A DNA stretch of 64,000 nt from Chitinophaga sp. YR627 (GTDB lineage: Bacteria > Bacteroidota > Bacteroidia > Chitinophagales > Chitinophagaceae), in NCBI RefSeq assembly GCF_900114995.1, contig NZ_FOUX01000001.1:372001-436000 (forward strand), in the 5' to 3' direction. The translations under genes were made by a program, and so were the position numbers. Positions 8,355 to 16,960 of this stretch are shown one piece after another. The notes below the pieces were generated by a model. The model worked only from the letters and a program-made list of their open reading frames with translations, had not been told where the DNA came from and ran no database searches. How positions within the stretch are numbered: position 1 is the stretch's first letter; every line of letters starts with the position of its first letter.

Positions 8355-9329
8355 ATGATATTCAAAGACTTTGACCTTTCCGGTTTTTGGGACGATAGCG
8401 AATACGCATTGAAGGAATACGTTGACCAGACACCTTCTGACAATCTTATTGCGGATATCGAAGCCGAGCTGGGTTTTAAGCTACCCGCTTCTTACATTGA
8501 ATTAATGAAGTCACATAATGGCGGAATCCCTAAAAACACTTGTTTCCCAACCAGCGGGGCGACTTCCTGGGCAGATGACCATATTGCCATTACAGCAATA
8601 ATGGGCATAGGACGGGAAAAAACGTATTCTTTATGCGGGGAACTGGGTAGTCAGTTTATGATTGATAACTGGGGATATCCGGACACAGGCGTTTACATTT
8701 GTGACTGCCCATCTGCGGGACACGATATGGTAATGCTGGATTACTCCAGATGCGGAAAAGACGGAGAGCCCGAAGTGGTGCATGTTGACCAGGAATCGGA
8801 TTATAAGAAAACTTTTTTGGCGAAGGATTTTGAGACTTTCATCAGAGGGCTTGTAAATGAAGATATATACGATACTTCTGCACAGGAACTGATCGACACA
8901 CTCGAATCTTTTAAAACAGGCAGGTTTTCAGACACACTGCAGCAATACATAAAAAAAGAGGAAGCCATTAACTTTGATACCATTTTGCGTAATCTTTTCA
9001 CAGAACTGAGTAAAGAAAAGGGTTACTTCGCTTTGCATGGCGATCCACTTTCTTATCTGGCCTATGATGTTCAGTTTTACCTCTTAACGCTAAATAAGGA
9101 AATAAAATCAAAAGAAATTTTTATCAAAGAATACCTGCCGCTGGTAGCAATGGGAAACAACGAAATCTCAACAGGAGGTTATGCGGATTTCTTTAAGGAT
9201 TGGTTTGATGAAAGAGTTAATAATAGCCAGATAATGAAAACAGCGGGTAATTTTGCGTTTAGCAGAGAGTACAGGGAGCAGTTCCTGGAGCAGATCAGGA
9301 AATATGAGTCAACGTCTGCCCAAAATTAG
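8355..9329 (+). CDS. SMI1/KNR4 (SUKH) family protein with C-terminal extension
   Basis: A 324-residue soluble protein. Residues about 28-170 are a SUKH domain: ADIEAELGFKLPASYIELMK followed by HNGG, a central SQFMIDNWGYPDTGVYICDC stretch, HDMVMLDYSRCG, and the terminal FLAKDFETFIRGLV helix. Residues 180-324 form a helical, acidic domain without a recognised family. This is the second SUKH gene within 2.5 kb. SUKH proteins are frequent immunity proteins; here no partner toxin is visible in the window. Convergent with the DJ-1 gene across a strong terminator. Confidence 0.8.
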   Translation: MIFKDFDLSGFWDDSEYALKEYVDQTPSDNLIADIEAELGFKLPASYIELMKSHNGGIPKNTCFPTSGATSWADDHIAITAIMGIGREKTYSLCGELGSQFMIDNWGYPDTGVYICDCPSAGHDMVMLDYSRCGKDGEPEVVHVDQESDYKKTFLAKDFETFIRGLVNEDIYDTSAQELIDTLESFKTGRFSDTLQQYIKKEEAINFDTILRNLFTELSKEKGYFALHGDPLSYLAYDVQFYLLTLNKEIKSKEIFIKEYLPLVAMGNNEISTGGYADFFKDWFDERVNNSQIMKTAGNFAFSREYREQFLEQIRKYESTSAQN

Positions 9330-9355
9330 CGCTCATTCTTTTAGTCTCTAAATAG

Positions 9356-9401
9356 ATCAGTCAGGGTCATCTGAAACCGGTTTCCAGTGACCCTGACTGA
9401 T
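9356..9401. terminator. Bidirectional terminator
   Basis: Perfect 14-bp inverted repeat, arms 9356-9369 (atcagtcagggtca) and 9388-9401, between two convergent genes. The sequence after it (gatcgaaccaaagcattg, 9408-9425) weakly resembles the tRNA-like tails found at 17.5, 19.7 and 23.9 kb. Confidence 0.75.
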
Positions 9402-9505
9402 TTAAAGATCGAACCAAAGCATTGTTGATGTAGCTATGCGAGGTGTAGGATTTGATTCCAATAAGTAGCGACTAAACCAACAGCACTCACCAGCGGCCGT
9501 TGTGA

Positions 9506-10270
9506 TTATTTCGTCACTTCCAGTCCCTGCTCCGGAACATATTTGTCATACTCCATATGTTGCGCAATGCGCAGCGCCGCTTCTTCTCCACGGAGTCGCG
9601 CCACCAGGTGTAATGCTCCATCAATGCCTGCTGATATACCGGCTGTGGTAATCACCCTGCCGTTGTCCACGTAACGTACATTGTTTAGGACTTTAGCGTT
9701 GGGAACCGACCGTTGTAAATTTTCAATACTTTTGTGAAAGGTGGTTACCGTCAAACCGTCCAGCAGACCGGCCTTACCCAGTACAAAAGCCCCCGTACAA
9801 ACAGAGAAATAGCCATCAGTGCTTGTATCCCGCTTTTTGATCCAGCTGATCACCTCCGGATCGTTCGCTGCTACGTCATCGTCTCCACCGAAAATAGCGA
9901 AGTAATTAGCAGGTGGTGCATCCACAATGCTGTAATCAGGAACCACTTTCAGGATGCCCTGCACCGTTACCGGCGCTTTGGTTTTACCAACAGTAAATAT
10001 CTTAAACCCGGCATAGGAGAATACTTCCATCGGACCGGCAAAATCCAGTACTTCAGTGCCATTATACAGATAGAAGCAAATGGAGTAAATGACAGGCTTA
10101 GCCGTATCTTTTGCAACCAGCGCCATACCACAGTGGGCGCAAACGCCGGGCGCATGATGAATAATGGAATCACAGGATCTTCCGCAAGGCGGGCATACAT
10201 AGTTGGCCGGCTGTTGCTGTGCCAGTCCCCATAATGGAAGGCATAATAGTAAGATAAACAATTGTTTCAT
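9506..10270 (-). CDS. Exported DJ-1/PfpI protein with N-terminal metal-binding ribbon
   Basis: I chose the ATG at 10270 because the protein then begins with a signal peptide (MKQLFILLLCLPLWGLAQ). The mature N terminus has a short Cys-rich ribbon, YVCPPCGRSCDS...GVCAHCGMAL, which resembles the heavy-metal-binding domain found on copper and cation efflux proteins. Residues about 60-250 are a DJ-1/PfpI domain with the nucleophile-elbow motif FSVCTGAFVLGKAG, and the region TTAGISAGIDGALHLVARL typical of GlxA/isonitrile-hydratase-like members. The gene lies 65 bases downstream of a GlxA-type regulator on the same strand and is probably co-transcribed. An exported member is unusual, since most of the family are cytoplasmic. 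The substrate is unknown. Confidence 0.8.
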   Translation of the reverse strand: MKQLFILLLCLPLWGLAQQQPANYVCPPCGRSCDSIIHHAPGVCAHCGMALVAKDTAKPVIYSICFYLYNGTEVLDFAGPMEVFSYAGFKIFTVGKTKAPVTVQGILKVVPDYSIVDAPPANYFAIFGGDDDVAANDPEVISWIKKRDTSTDGYFSVCTGAFVLGKAGLLDGLTVTTFHKSIENLQRSVPNAKVLNNVRYVDNGRVITTAGISAGIDGALHLVARLRGEEAALRIAQHMEYDKYVPEQGLEVTK

Positions 10271-10335
10271 GGGCATTAATTCTCTCCCCAAATTATACCT
10301 ATATAATTTGCAAAGAAGGACAACCCGACTGCAAA

Positions 10336-11265
10336 TCAGGCCATTTTAGCTTTTACTTCTCCTTTTCGTGCCAGCTGGCTTAACTGCCGGCTACTACCTA
10401 TGCCACAGACTTTACCCACCCAGGCCAGCTTATGTCCTTCCTTCAGTAGCTGAACAGCCTTCTCTTCCCGGAGATGGCGGATATAATCTCCGATAGTAAT
10501 ACCGGTAGTCGTTTTAAAGAGGCGTGTGAGGTTGCGGGGCGACATATGGGCCTGTTCCGCCAGCTCAGTAATAGTGAGTTTAGTATGGAGTTGCCGGGTA
10601 ATATGATCCTGCACCTGGTGTACCTGGTAACTGATATGCTGCCGGTGTTGCAGGTAGATACTATGCTGGGAAGCATCCCCGTCCCGGCGGATATACACTA
10701 CCATATCTTTGGCTACTGTATAGGCGAAGGCTGGTCCATGATCTGCTTCCACAAGGTACAGCGCCAGATCGATGCCCGTAGAAATGCCCGCGCTGGTATA
10801 GATATTATCACTTTTCACAAACAGCTTGTTCTCTATTACGTTGGCCCGGGGAAAATGTTTGGCCAGCGCTTTTGTATATCCCCAGTGAGTGGTGCAGTCG
10901 CGCCCATTCAGCAGGCCTGCTACTGCCAGCACAAAAGCCGCTGTACATACGGAACAAACAGTCGCTCCAATTGCTGCGGCGTGCTGCAACCAGGGTAACC
11001 ACTGCTCATCCGCCGTATGGTCCCATTTGCTGAGGTCAATCCCTGCTACGATCACAATGTCTTCCGGCTGCACCACTACAGCCTCAAGCGGCTCTACGTT
11101 TGTAAAACCCAGGCCTGCGGAACTGCCAGTGGAGGGATAGGGAGATACATAGCGTAATTCATAGGGATGCCCGCAACATCCTGCCTCATAAAAAACTGTT
11201 ACGGCACCGGCCAGGTCCATTAAATGGACATGGTCCAGCAAGAAAAAAATAACGCGCTTTTCCAT
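10336..11265 (-). CDS. GlxA-family AraC-type regulator (DJ-1/PfpI domain plus HTH)
   Basis: A 309-residue protein with an N-terminal DJ-1/PfpI domain (residues 5-185, with VCSVCTAAFVLAVAGLL and TSAGISTGIDLALYLVEADH) and a C-terminal AraC-type helix-turn-helix (about 215-305, LTITELAEQAHMSPRNLTRL followed by FKTTTGITIGDYIRHLREEK). Proteins of this layout act as transcription factors whose DJ-1 domain is thought to sense a small molecule. It probably controls itself and the DJ-1/PfpI gene that follows. The last helix of the HTH ends in a short basic tail. Confidence 0.9.
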   Translation of the reverse strand: MEKRVIFFLLDHVHLMDLAGAVTVFYEAGCCGHPYELRYVSPYPSTGSSAGLGFTNVEPLEAVVVQPEDIVIVAGIDLSKWDHTADEQWLPWLQHAAAIGATVCSVCTAAFVLAVAGLLNGRDCTTHWGYTKALAKHFPRANVIENKLFVKSDNIYTSAGISTGIDLALYLVEADHGPAFAYTVAKDMVVYIRRDGDASQHSIYLQHRQHISYQVHQVQDHITRQLHTKLTITELAEQAHMSPRNLTRLFKTTTGITIGDYIRHLREEKAVQLLKEGHKLAWVGKVCGIGSSRQLSQLARKGEVKAKMA

Positions 11266-11578
11266 GAAACTAAGGTAAGGATAAGATTATTAAAAGGTTG
11301 ATTCGTAGCAGCTACATATCATATTCCTAATAAACAAAACGCTCCGGATTTCTCCATTGGAAACGTTTCATCTTTCATGATCCAAATGATGCTAATCCCG
11401 AACCTTTTTATATCCGATTTATTTGAAAGTGAGTACAAAATATAAAAAGAGAATATGAATTCCACAATAATCGATTATAGGTCAGCACTCATTTAATAGC
11501 GACGGCTTATAAAATTTTTAAGAAATTAAAAAAAATTAAGACAGCTTCGTTTAATCGCTCGCACATAAGCCTTATGTA

Positions 11579-11635
11579 ATACTTATCTTACATTAATGTT
11601 GCGTTCGAAACGGAGCATTAGCGTAAGATAAGTAT
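11579..11635. repeat. Long orphan hairpin, related to the one at 54.4 kb
   Basis: Perfect 13-bp outer stem (atacttatcttac, 11579-11591, against 11623-11635), extended inward by about ten more pairs to a 7-base loop around 11604-11610. No T-run follows and both flanking genes point away, so it is not an ordinary terminator. The right arm from 11610 agrees with the right arm of the 54.4 kb hairpin at about 21 of 28 positions. Confidence 0.65.
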
Positions 11636-11863
11636 AGCCTGACTATATCCTGACCTTAGTTAACCGGGGATAAAAAACGGCAGCATCTCAATCCTGCTAT
11701 ATTCTTCAAATACTCACCATTGCATTTCAATTTATAATTCATAGTGAATTACGATATACGCTACGGCAAAAGAAATGAGGTTTTTATGTTTTCTGTTTAA
11801 ATAGCTAACGTATATGCCTCATAATGAAACTATGCAGCAAGGCCCATCCGTCTTATACATATG

Positions 11864-11904
11864 CTGGACTTCTCAGACAAAGAGATTTGGACTTTTAAGG
11901 TAAA
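11864..11904 (+). promoter_or_regulatory. Operator-like tandem motif, copy A
   Basis: Two direct half-sites 23 bases apart, TGGACTTCTCAGACAA (11865) and TGGACTTTTAAGGTAA (11888). They match a consensus TGGACYTTTMAGGTAA shared with sites at 14660 and 15698. It lies about 240 bases before the receptor's signal-peptide start. Probable binding site for the AraC-type regulator encoded at 14793 (inference). Confidence 0.55.
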
Positions 11905-12142
11905 CAGAATAAGTGATTACTGCGCATTTTGCATGCATAAATTTTTAGTCATGGGAAATGAAAAAAACAGTAGTTACAAAAGTGAAAGATGGCGTTATCT
12001 GCCACCCCTGAAGCATGTAACATACGAGGCTGAATACTTGGTAAAAAAGGGTAGAAGTAGATCTGCATTGATGGAGCAGGAATGCCAGGGAAAGAGTAAT
12101 ATCATCGCGGGTGAAAACAAAGCAGTCAGCAATGTTAAGCTG

Positions 12143-14524
12143 ATGCGTACACTTTTTTTAACCAGTCTTTTCTTCCTGGTAACATCCCTTACTATGGCCC
12201 AGGTAACCGGAACATTTAAAGGGAAGGTTATTGAAGAATCAACAAAACAACCTATCCCCGGAGCAAGTGTATATGTCAATAATTTAAAAGTTGGGGCGAC
12301 AACTGATACAGGTGGAATCTTCGTAATAAGATCAATTCCTGTAGGAACATATCCGGTAACGATCGCTTCTATGGGGTTTCAAAATAAGCAGATAAGTGAA
12401 GTGGTCATAACCGCAAATAAGACCTACTATACAGAAATAGCGTTGTTACCGCTGACGTCACAACTTGGAGAGGTTACGGTAATGTCTTTCAAAGGAGAAA
12501 ACAACCTTTTAACACCCGTATCCACATACGCTTATTCAAGGGAGGAGCTATTTCGTAGTCCGGGGGCACAAGGCGATATAATGCGGGCTTTGTCAAGTTT
12601 GCCCGGTGTGGTAAGCAGTGGGTCGCAATTTTCAGCGATTGCAGCGAGGGGACAGGGCACACAGGACAACGTGTATATGGTAGACGACATACCTATGTTT
12701 AACTTATCGCATTTGGAATCAGAAGGCTACAATTCCGGTTTCAACGATCCTAATGGCGGCAGGTTCAGCATTTTTGCCCCACGCATCATTGATAATGTGC
12801 AGTTTCAAAATGGAGGATTCGATGCCCTGAATGGCCGGAGATCGTCTTCCTATCTGGCACTTGGTGTAAAAGAAGGTAATAAGGAAAGTTGGTCTTTAAG
12901 CGGACAATTTGATCTTATGGGAGCGACACTGATTGCTGATGGACCAGTTTCGCAGAAGACCAGCATTTTTGCCTCCGGCCGCTATCAAAACTTCAGTGCG
13001 CTGATCCGGCTTCTGGATGAACAGCGGGCGGCGATATCATACGGAGATTATCTGATCAAAACAACAACTGAGATTAATGCCAAAAATAAGCTTTCCTTTA
13101 TCGCAATGTATAATCCTGAACGACCAGTCAGAACAATTGACGATGTGGAGTCAGGAAAAAATATAAACGATGATAACAGCGGCGGCACAACCCTATACGA
13201 TCACAGGGGGAATAAAATAATGGCTGGCTTAAATTTGCGAACACTGATCGATGCAAAAAGTTATATCAAAAACGTCATATACTACCGGTCTTCTCATGTT
13301 GACAATCACTTTGGCCGGTTTAATCCTTCTCTGGATGACGATGGCGTTATTATTAATCCTGCCTCCGGCGGCTTTGATGCCAGCCTCAGAACTATCAAAA
13401 ATGATCAACAGGAGATAGGATACCGGTCAATATATACAAAGCGGTTCAACAAACTGACACTCACTGCAGGTGCTGATGCGATGGTGATTAACCTGGATTA
13501 TGCCAGAACGCTGGATCGTACAGATACAATCTATTCTTTTCGTTCTACAGACCGTCAGCCTGGGCAACAGCAAAACTATCAGGTATTGAATCCCTCATTG
13601 TACAATTCCAGCTTTGATAAGGCAACCTTTAATGGTTCCGGTTATATAAATTTATCCTGGAACATTTCCAGTGTCGTGACTATCAATCCCGGTATGCGCT
13701 ACGATTATACGGGATTCACCGGTCAACATACGTTCTCTCCGCGATTGAGTGGGAGTGTAGCTGTAGATGACAGGCAAAGTCTCAATTTTGCCTCCGGTAT
13801 TTATTATCAGGATGCAGCTTACGCTGATATTGCTGGTCAGTCTGCAGGGAACAAATTAAAAAATGAACGTTCCATCCAATCTATTCTCGGATACAAAATG
13901 CAATTTTCCAGTGATTTAAAACTGGTGGTTGAGGGATGGCACAAAGATTTCAGGAATGTTGTTGTTCAACCAAACCGTTCACAAAGTTATCTTAACAATA
14001 ATGGTAGTGGATATGCCTATGGAGCTGACGTTAATTTGACCAAAAGGTTGTCAGAGAATTATTTTGGGCAGATCAGTTATTCCTATATGCAGAGCAAAAG
14101 GAATAATAACGATGGGCTTGGTGAATATGATTATGTATTTAATATACCGCATACTGTCAGTCTGATGGGCAGCTATAAACCAAATAAACAATGGATCTTT
14201 TCCGGCAAATTCCGCTATAGTACAGGGCGTCCTACCGATCAATATATTGTTTATACAAATGTGTTAAATGATCCCGCGCTGCTGAAATATGCTCAGGAAG
14301 TAACATCGGTTAATGGTACAAGATTGCCTGATTACATCAGTCTGGATGCACGGGTAGATTACAATAAGCAAACCCGATGGGGCGTATTCTCCGCTTTTAT
14401 AGATATAGTCAACGTATTCAATCGGTTCAATGTCAATACGGAGGTATTCCTGCCTGATACAGGCCGAGTTTTCAATGTCGGACTGGGCGTATTCCCAACC
14501 TTCGGGATTAGGGTCGAATTATAG
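12143..14524 (+). CDS. TonB-dependent receptor with carboxypeptidase-like N-terminal domain
   Basis: I start this gene at the ATG at 12143, which gives a signal peptide (MRTLFLTSLFFLVTSLTMAQ). The frame is open from 11861, but that extension covers an operator-like motif and would bury the signal peptide. Next comes a carboxypeptidase-regulatory-like beta-sandwich (GKVIEESTKQPIPGASVYVN), then a TonB plug (DIMRALSSLPGVVSSGSQFS, VYMVDDIPMFN), then an outer-membrane beta-barrel ending in a GLGVFPTFGIRVEL strand. It lacks the STN domain and a SusD partner, so it resembles stand-alone TonB receptors for siderophores, peptides or small sugars. The substrate is unknown. The shared operator motif links it to the AraC regulator and SDR gene downstream. 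Confidence 0.85.
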   Translation: MRTLFLTSLFFLVTSLTMAQVTGTFKGKVIEESTKQPIPGASVYVNNLKVGATTDTGGIFVIRSIPVGTYPVTIASMGFQNKQISEVVITANKTYYTEIALLPLTSQLGEVTVMSFKGENNLLTPVSTYAYSREELFRSPGAQGDIMRALSSLPGVVSSGSQFSAIAARGQGTQDNVYMVDDIPMFNLSHLESEGYNSGFNDPNGGRFSIFAPRIIDNVQFQNGGFDALNGRRSSSYLALGVKEGNKESWSLSGQFDLMGATLIADGPVSQKTSIFASGRYQNFSALIRLLDEQRAAISYGDYLIKTTTEINAKNKLSFIAMYNPERPVRTIDDVESGKNINDDNSGGTTLYDHRGNKIMAGLNLRTLIDAKSYIKNVIYYRSSHVDNHFGRFNPSLDDDGVIINPASGGFDASLRTIKNDQQEIGYRSIYTKRFNKLTLTAGADAMVINLDYARTLDRTDTIYSFRSTDRQPGQQQNYQVLNPSLYNSSFDKATFNGSGYINLSWNISSVVTINPGMRYDYTGFTGQHTFSPRLSGSVAVDDRQSLNFASGIYYQDAAYADIAGQSAGNKLKNERSIQSILGYKMQFSSDLKLVVEGWHKDFRNVVVQPNRSQSYLNNNGSGYAYGADVNLTKRLSENYFGQISYSYMQSKRNNNDGLGEYDYVFNIPHTVSLMGSYKPNKQWIFSGKFRYSTGRPTDQYIVYTNVLNDPALLKYAQEVTSVNGTRLPDYISLDARVDYNKQTRWGVFSAFIDIVNVFNRFNVNTEVFLPDTGRVFNVGLGVFPTFGIRVEL

Positions 14525-14549
14525 AACAAATGAAGGAAAACTAAACACT

Positions 14550-14642
14550 ATGATATTTGCAGTTATAGCCGCCGCAATGCTTGCGATCAGGAAGGCGTGG
14601 CAATGGATAGGAAAAAGAAAGGGAAAAACCACAGACCAGTAG
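14550..14642 (+). CDS. Possible 30-residue hydrophobic peptide
   Basis: A short frame starting 25 bases after the receptor stop encodes MIFAVIAAAMLAIRKAWQWI and a basic tail (KRKGKTTDQ at the end). A weak purine-rich stretch (aaggaaaa) precedes it. It has the shape of a small membrane peptide, but length alone makes it uncertain. Confidence 0.3.
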   Translation: MIFAVIAAAMLAIRKAWQWIGKRKGKTTDQ

Positions 14643-14659
14643 CGATCTGTTAATTATGC

Positions 14660-14697
14660 TGGACTTTTGAATACAGTAAATTGGACCTTTCAGGTAA
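14660..14697 (+). promoter_or_regulatory. Operator-like tandem motif, copy B
   Basis: Half-sites TGGACTTTTGAATACA (14660) and TGGACCTTTCAGGTAA (14682), 22 bases apart, ending about 95 bases before the AraC-type gene. The position fits autoregulation. Confidence 0.6.
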
Positions 14698-14792
14698 GTT
14701 CTTTGTAAGTAATATTTCGAACTTTGTGATAGATTATAGATCTTTCTCAGACGTAGAATGTTATACTAATGTAAGTTTAAAAATTCGAATAT

Positions 14793-15572
14793 ATGAAAGC
14801 AATGGCGAACAGTCCGAGGCCTGGTATATTAAAAGAGCAGTTCATTCCGGATAACGTTTTTATTTATATTGTCAGGGGAGGGCTGCGTTATTTTGATGGC
14901 AATAAGACGGACACGCTGAAAGCCGGGGAGTATGGTATTGCCCGCAAAAATCACCTGGCAAAGTTCGAATTGCTTGCTACAGACGAAGAATTTCTACCGT
15001 ATGTATTTTGTTTCGATGAACCGTTTTTGCAAAGCTTCCTTGACAAACATCGGGTTACAATTACTGAGCATCAATCACCCGATGCGTTATTCAAACTCCG
15101 TCCAGCACCCCTGGTAGACGAATTTATATTGTCATTAAAACCCTATTATAAAGGTTTTATGCAATTGGATGAAGCTTTTGAAGGTCTTAAGTATGAAGAG
15201 TTGCTGCTCATACTATTGCGGAGTAACCCGGAGTTATCTGGTCTGCTCTTTAATTTCAGCATTCCTCAAAAGATAAATCTTGAAGGCTTCATGAATCGTA
15301 ATTTTAAATTTAATATCAGTCTTGAACGTTTCGCTTTTTTGACCGGTCGAAGTATTTCAGCGTTTAAACGTGATTTTAAGGCGATATATAATGAAACGCC
15401 AGGACGTTGGTTAACAAAGCGGAGGTTAGAAGAGGCTTATTTTCTAATTAGAAAGCAACAACAAAAGCCCTCTGATATTTATCTCGACCTGGGCTTTGAA
15501 TCTCTCTCTCATTTTTCTTATGCATTTAAGAAAGAATTTGGCGTAGTGCCGACATCGTTGACTGTTCATTGA
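14793..15572 (+). CDS. AraC-family transcriptional regulator
   Basis: A 259-residue protein. The N-terminal half (about 1-150) is a cupin-like effector/dimerisation domain (FIYIVRGGLRYFDGNKTDTL, LKAGEYGIARKNHLAKF). The C-terminal part (about 165-259) is a double helix-turn-helix of AraC type: ISLERFAFLTGRSISAFKRD, then PGRWLTKRRLEEAYFLI, and a second helix pair with YLDLGFESLSHFSYAFKKEF. It resembles ExsA-like members. Tandem direct-repeat motifs upstream of this gene, of the preceding TonB receptor and of the following SDR gene make it the likely local regulator. The effector is unknown. Confidence 0.88.
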   Translation: MKAMANSPRPGILKEQFIPDNVFIYIVRGGLRYFDGNKTDTLKAGEYGIARKNHLAKFELLATDEEFLPYVFCFDEPFLQSFLDKHRVTITEHQSPDALFKLRPAPLVDEFILSLKPYYKGFMQLDEAFEGLKYEELLLILLRSNPELSGLLFNFSIPQKINLEGFMNRNFKFNISLERFAFLTGRSISAFKRDFKAIYNETPGRWLTKRRLEEAYFLIRKQQQKPSDIYLDLGFESLSHFSYAFKKEFGVVPTSLTVH

Positions 15573-15697
15573 AGCGGTAACAGTATTCCCGATATTTGAA
15601 ATTAGCAGACCGGGTTGCTGATTTTATCACGATATGTTTCAGTTCCCCTGCATACAGCTTTTACAGAATTTTTAAAAGGATCCATGTATGCTTATGA

Positions 15698-15736
15698 TGA
15701 ACTTGTCAGGTAAGTAAAGTTGGACCTTTAAGGTAA
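15698..15736 (+). promoter_or_regulatory. Operator-like tandem motif, copy C
   Basis: The clearest copy: half-sites TGAACTTGTCAGGTAA (15698) and TGGACCTTTAAGGTAA (15721), spaced 23 bases, about 150 bases ahead of the SDR gene start. Confidence 0.6.
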
Positions 15737-15886
15737 ATACTGTTGCCGGCAATAACGGAAATTTGCATATAAATGAACAAATAAAGAGCATAGTTCATCT
15801 GATGGCGAGCGATAATTAGGTCGCCGCTAATGGTTACCTGTGTGCTTAGTTGTTAATTGACTTTTATACATATTTAATAAAGAAAA

Positions 15887-16660
15887 ATGAAACTACAGCA
15901 TAGTACAATACTCATTACAGGAGGTACCAATGGAATTGGTTTGGAGTTTGCGAAGCAGTTACTGGAAAAGGGAGCGAATGTAATTGTCACCGGCCGTAAT
16001 ATTGAAAACCTGATCAAAACAAAAGAACAGTTTCCTGAGATCCACACCATACAATGTGATATCGACAATCCGGACGAGATAAGATCTCTTCATCAACAGA
16101 TTTTAAAGGAGTTCCCGGACTTAAATATTATTATAAATAACGCAGGGATAATGCACAGCGTGCGCCCAGAGGATGTGAACATGGAGCTTGAGAAAGTCAC
16201 CGCTGAAATTGAGACAAATTTTTCGGGAACGGTCCGGATGATCCATCAGTTTTTGCCTCACCTGATGGCCAAAAATGCGTCCGCGATAGTTAATGTAACC
16301 TCGGGTCTGGCCTTTATACCGTTTACCATTTCGCCAATATACTGTGGAACAAAAGCTGGTGTACATGTTTACACGCAGGCCCTGCGTCTTCAACTTAGGG
16401 GTTCAAACGTAAAGGTTTTTGAAGTGGCCCCGCCCAAAACAGATAAACCTTTGCAGACAGCAGTTCCGGAAGCGCCTAATTCACGGGATATGAAAGTGGA
16501 GGACATGGTAAGAATTGCGATCAGAGGGATCTCAAAGGATAAATTGGAGATCAGGCCCGGATTGTCTAACGTAATGAAATGGATGAGCAGGATCGCTCCT
16601 GATTTTTTCGCGAAGCTTATTGACAAAAACATAAGAAAGTCAAAATTACAGGGCCATTAG
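15887..16660 (+). CDS. Short-chain dehydrogenase/reductase
   Basis: A 257-residue classical SDR. Near the N terminus is the cofactor motif TGGTNGIG (residues 10-17), followed by VIVTGRNIENL, which favours NADP(H). The NNAG motif lies at about 83-86, a catalytic Ser is in NVTSGLAF, and the YxxxK pair is YCGTK (about 151-155). The layout is like DltE-type oxidoreductases. The substrate is unknown. It follows the AraC-type gene on the same strand with an intergenic region of 314 bases that carries the shared operator motif, so it has its own promoter and is probably part of the AraC regulon. Confidence 0.9.
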   Translation: MKLQHSTILITGGTNGIGLEFAKQLLEKGANVIVTGRNIENLIKTKEQFPEIHTIQCDIDNPDEIRSLHQQILKEFPDLNIIINNAGIMHSVRPEDVNMELEKVTAEIETNFSGTVRMIHQFLPHLMAKNASAIVNVTSGLAFIPFTISPIYCGTKAGVHVYTQALRLQLRGSNVKVFEVAPPKTDKPLQTAVPEAPNSRDMKVEDMVRIAIRGISKDKLEIRPGLSNVMKWMSRIAPDFFAKLIDKNIRKSKLQGH

Positions 16661-16691
16661 CCAGATGAACAAAAAAATTGAGGGTACTCAT

Positions 16692-16707
16692 CGGACCTTT
16701 AGATGAA
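16692..16707 (+). promoter_or_regulatory. Degenerate operator-like half-site, copy D
   Basis: CGGACCTTTAGATGAA agrees with the consensus of sites A-C at about 11 of 16 positions. The upstream half-site is not convincing. The 300-base intergenic region around it shows nothing else. Confidence 0.3.
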
Positions 16708-16960
16708 TACAGTAAGTATCATATCCTTTTTACTTTATCCGCTAAGGGTTTAAGTACTCAAACAGTAAATGATATAAACTGGTAGTCTGATACAGGATTT
16801 GGTCATGGTTTTCTTATTCGGGAATGAATACATCATAAACACCTAAGGGCGTGAGCGATATTTTATAACTACTGGGATGATCTGTTTTAAAAAAAATAGA
16901 GTGCTCCTCGTTATTCCTGTTAGTATCTGTATATAAGTAATTTCAAACAAACTGAATAAG

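Larger units (their letters stand above)
11266..12142. other. Long divergent intergenic region
   Basis: 877 bases between the leftward GlxA-type gene and the signal peptide start of the rightward receptor gene. It holds a strong hairpin (11579-11635) and a tandem operator-like motif (11864-11904). A frame from 11861 is open into the receptor gene, but it would add 94 unlikely residues ahead of the signal peptide. Confidence 0.6.

Noticed and set aside
10474..10998. 174-codon plus-strand frame over the GlxA-type regulator
   Set aside because: Antisense shadow of a gene with clear DJ-1 and HTH domains.
11861..12142. 94-residue N-terminal extension of the TonB receptor
   Set aside because: It overlaps the operator-like motif and would bury a clear signal peptide that starts at 12143.
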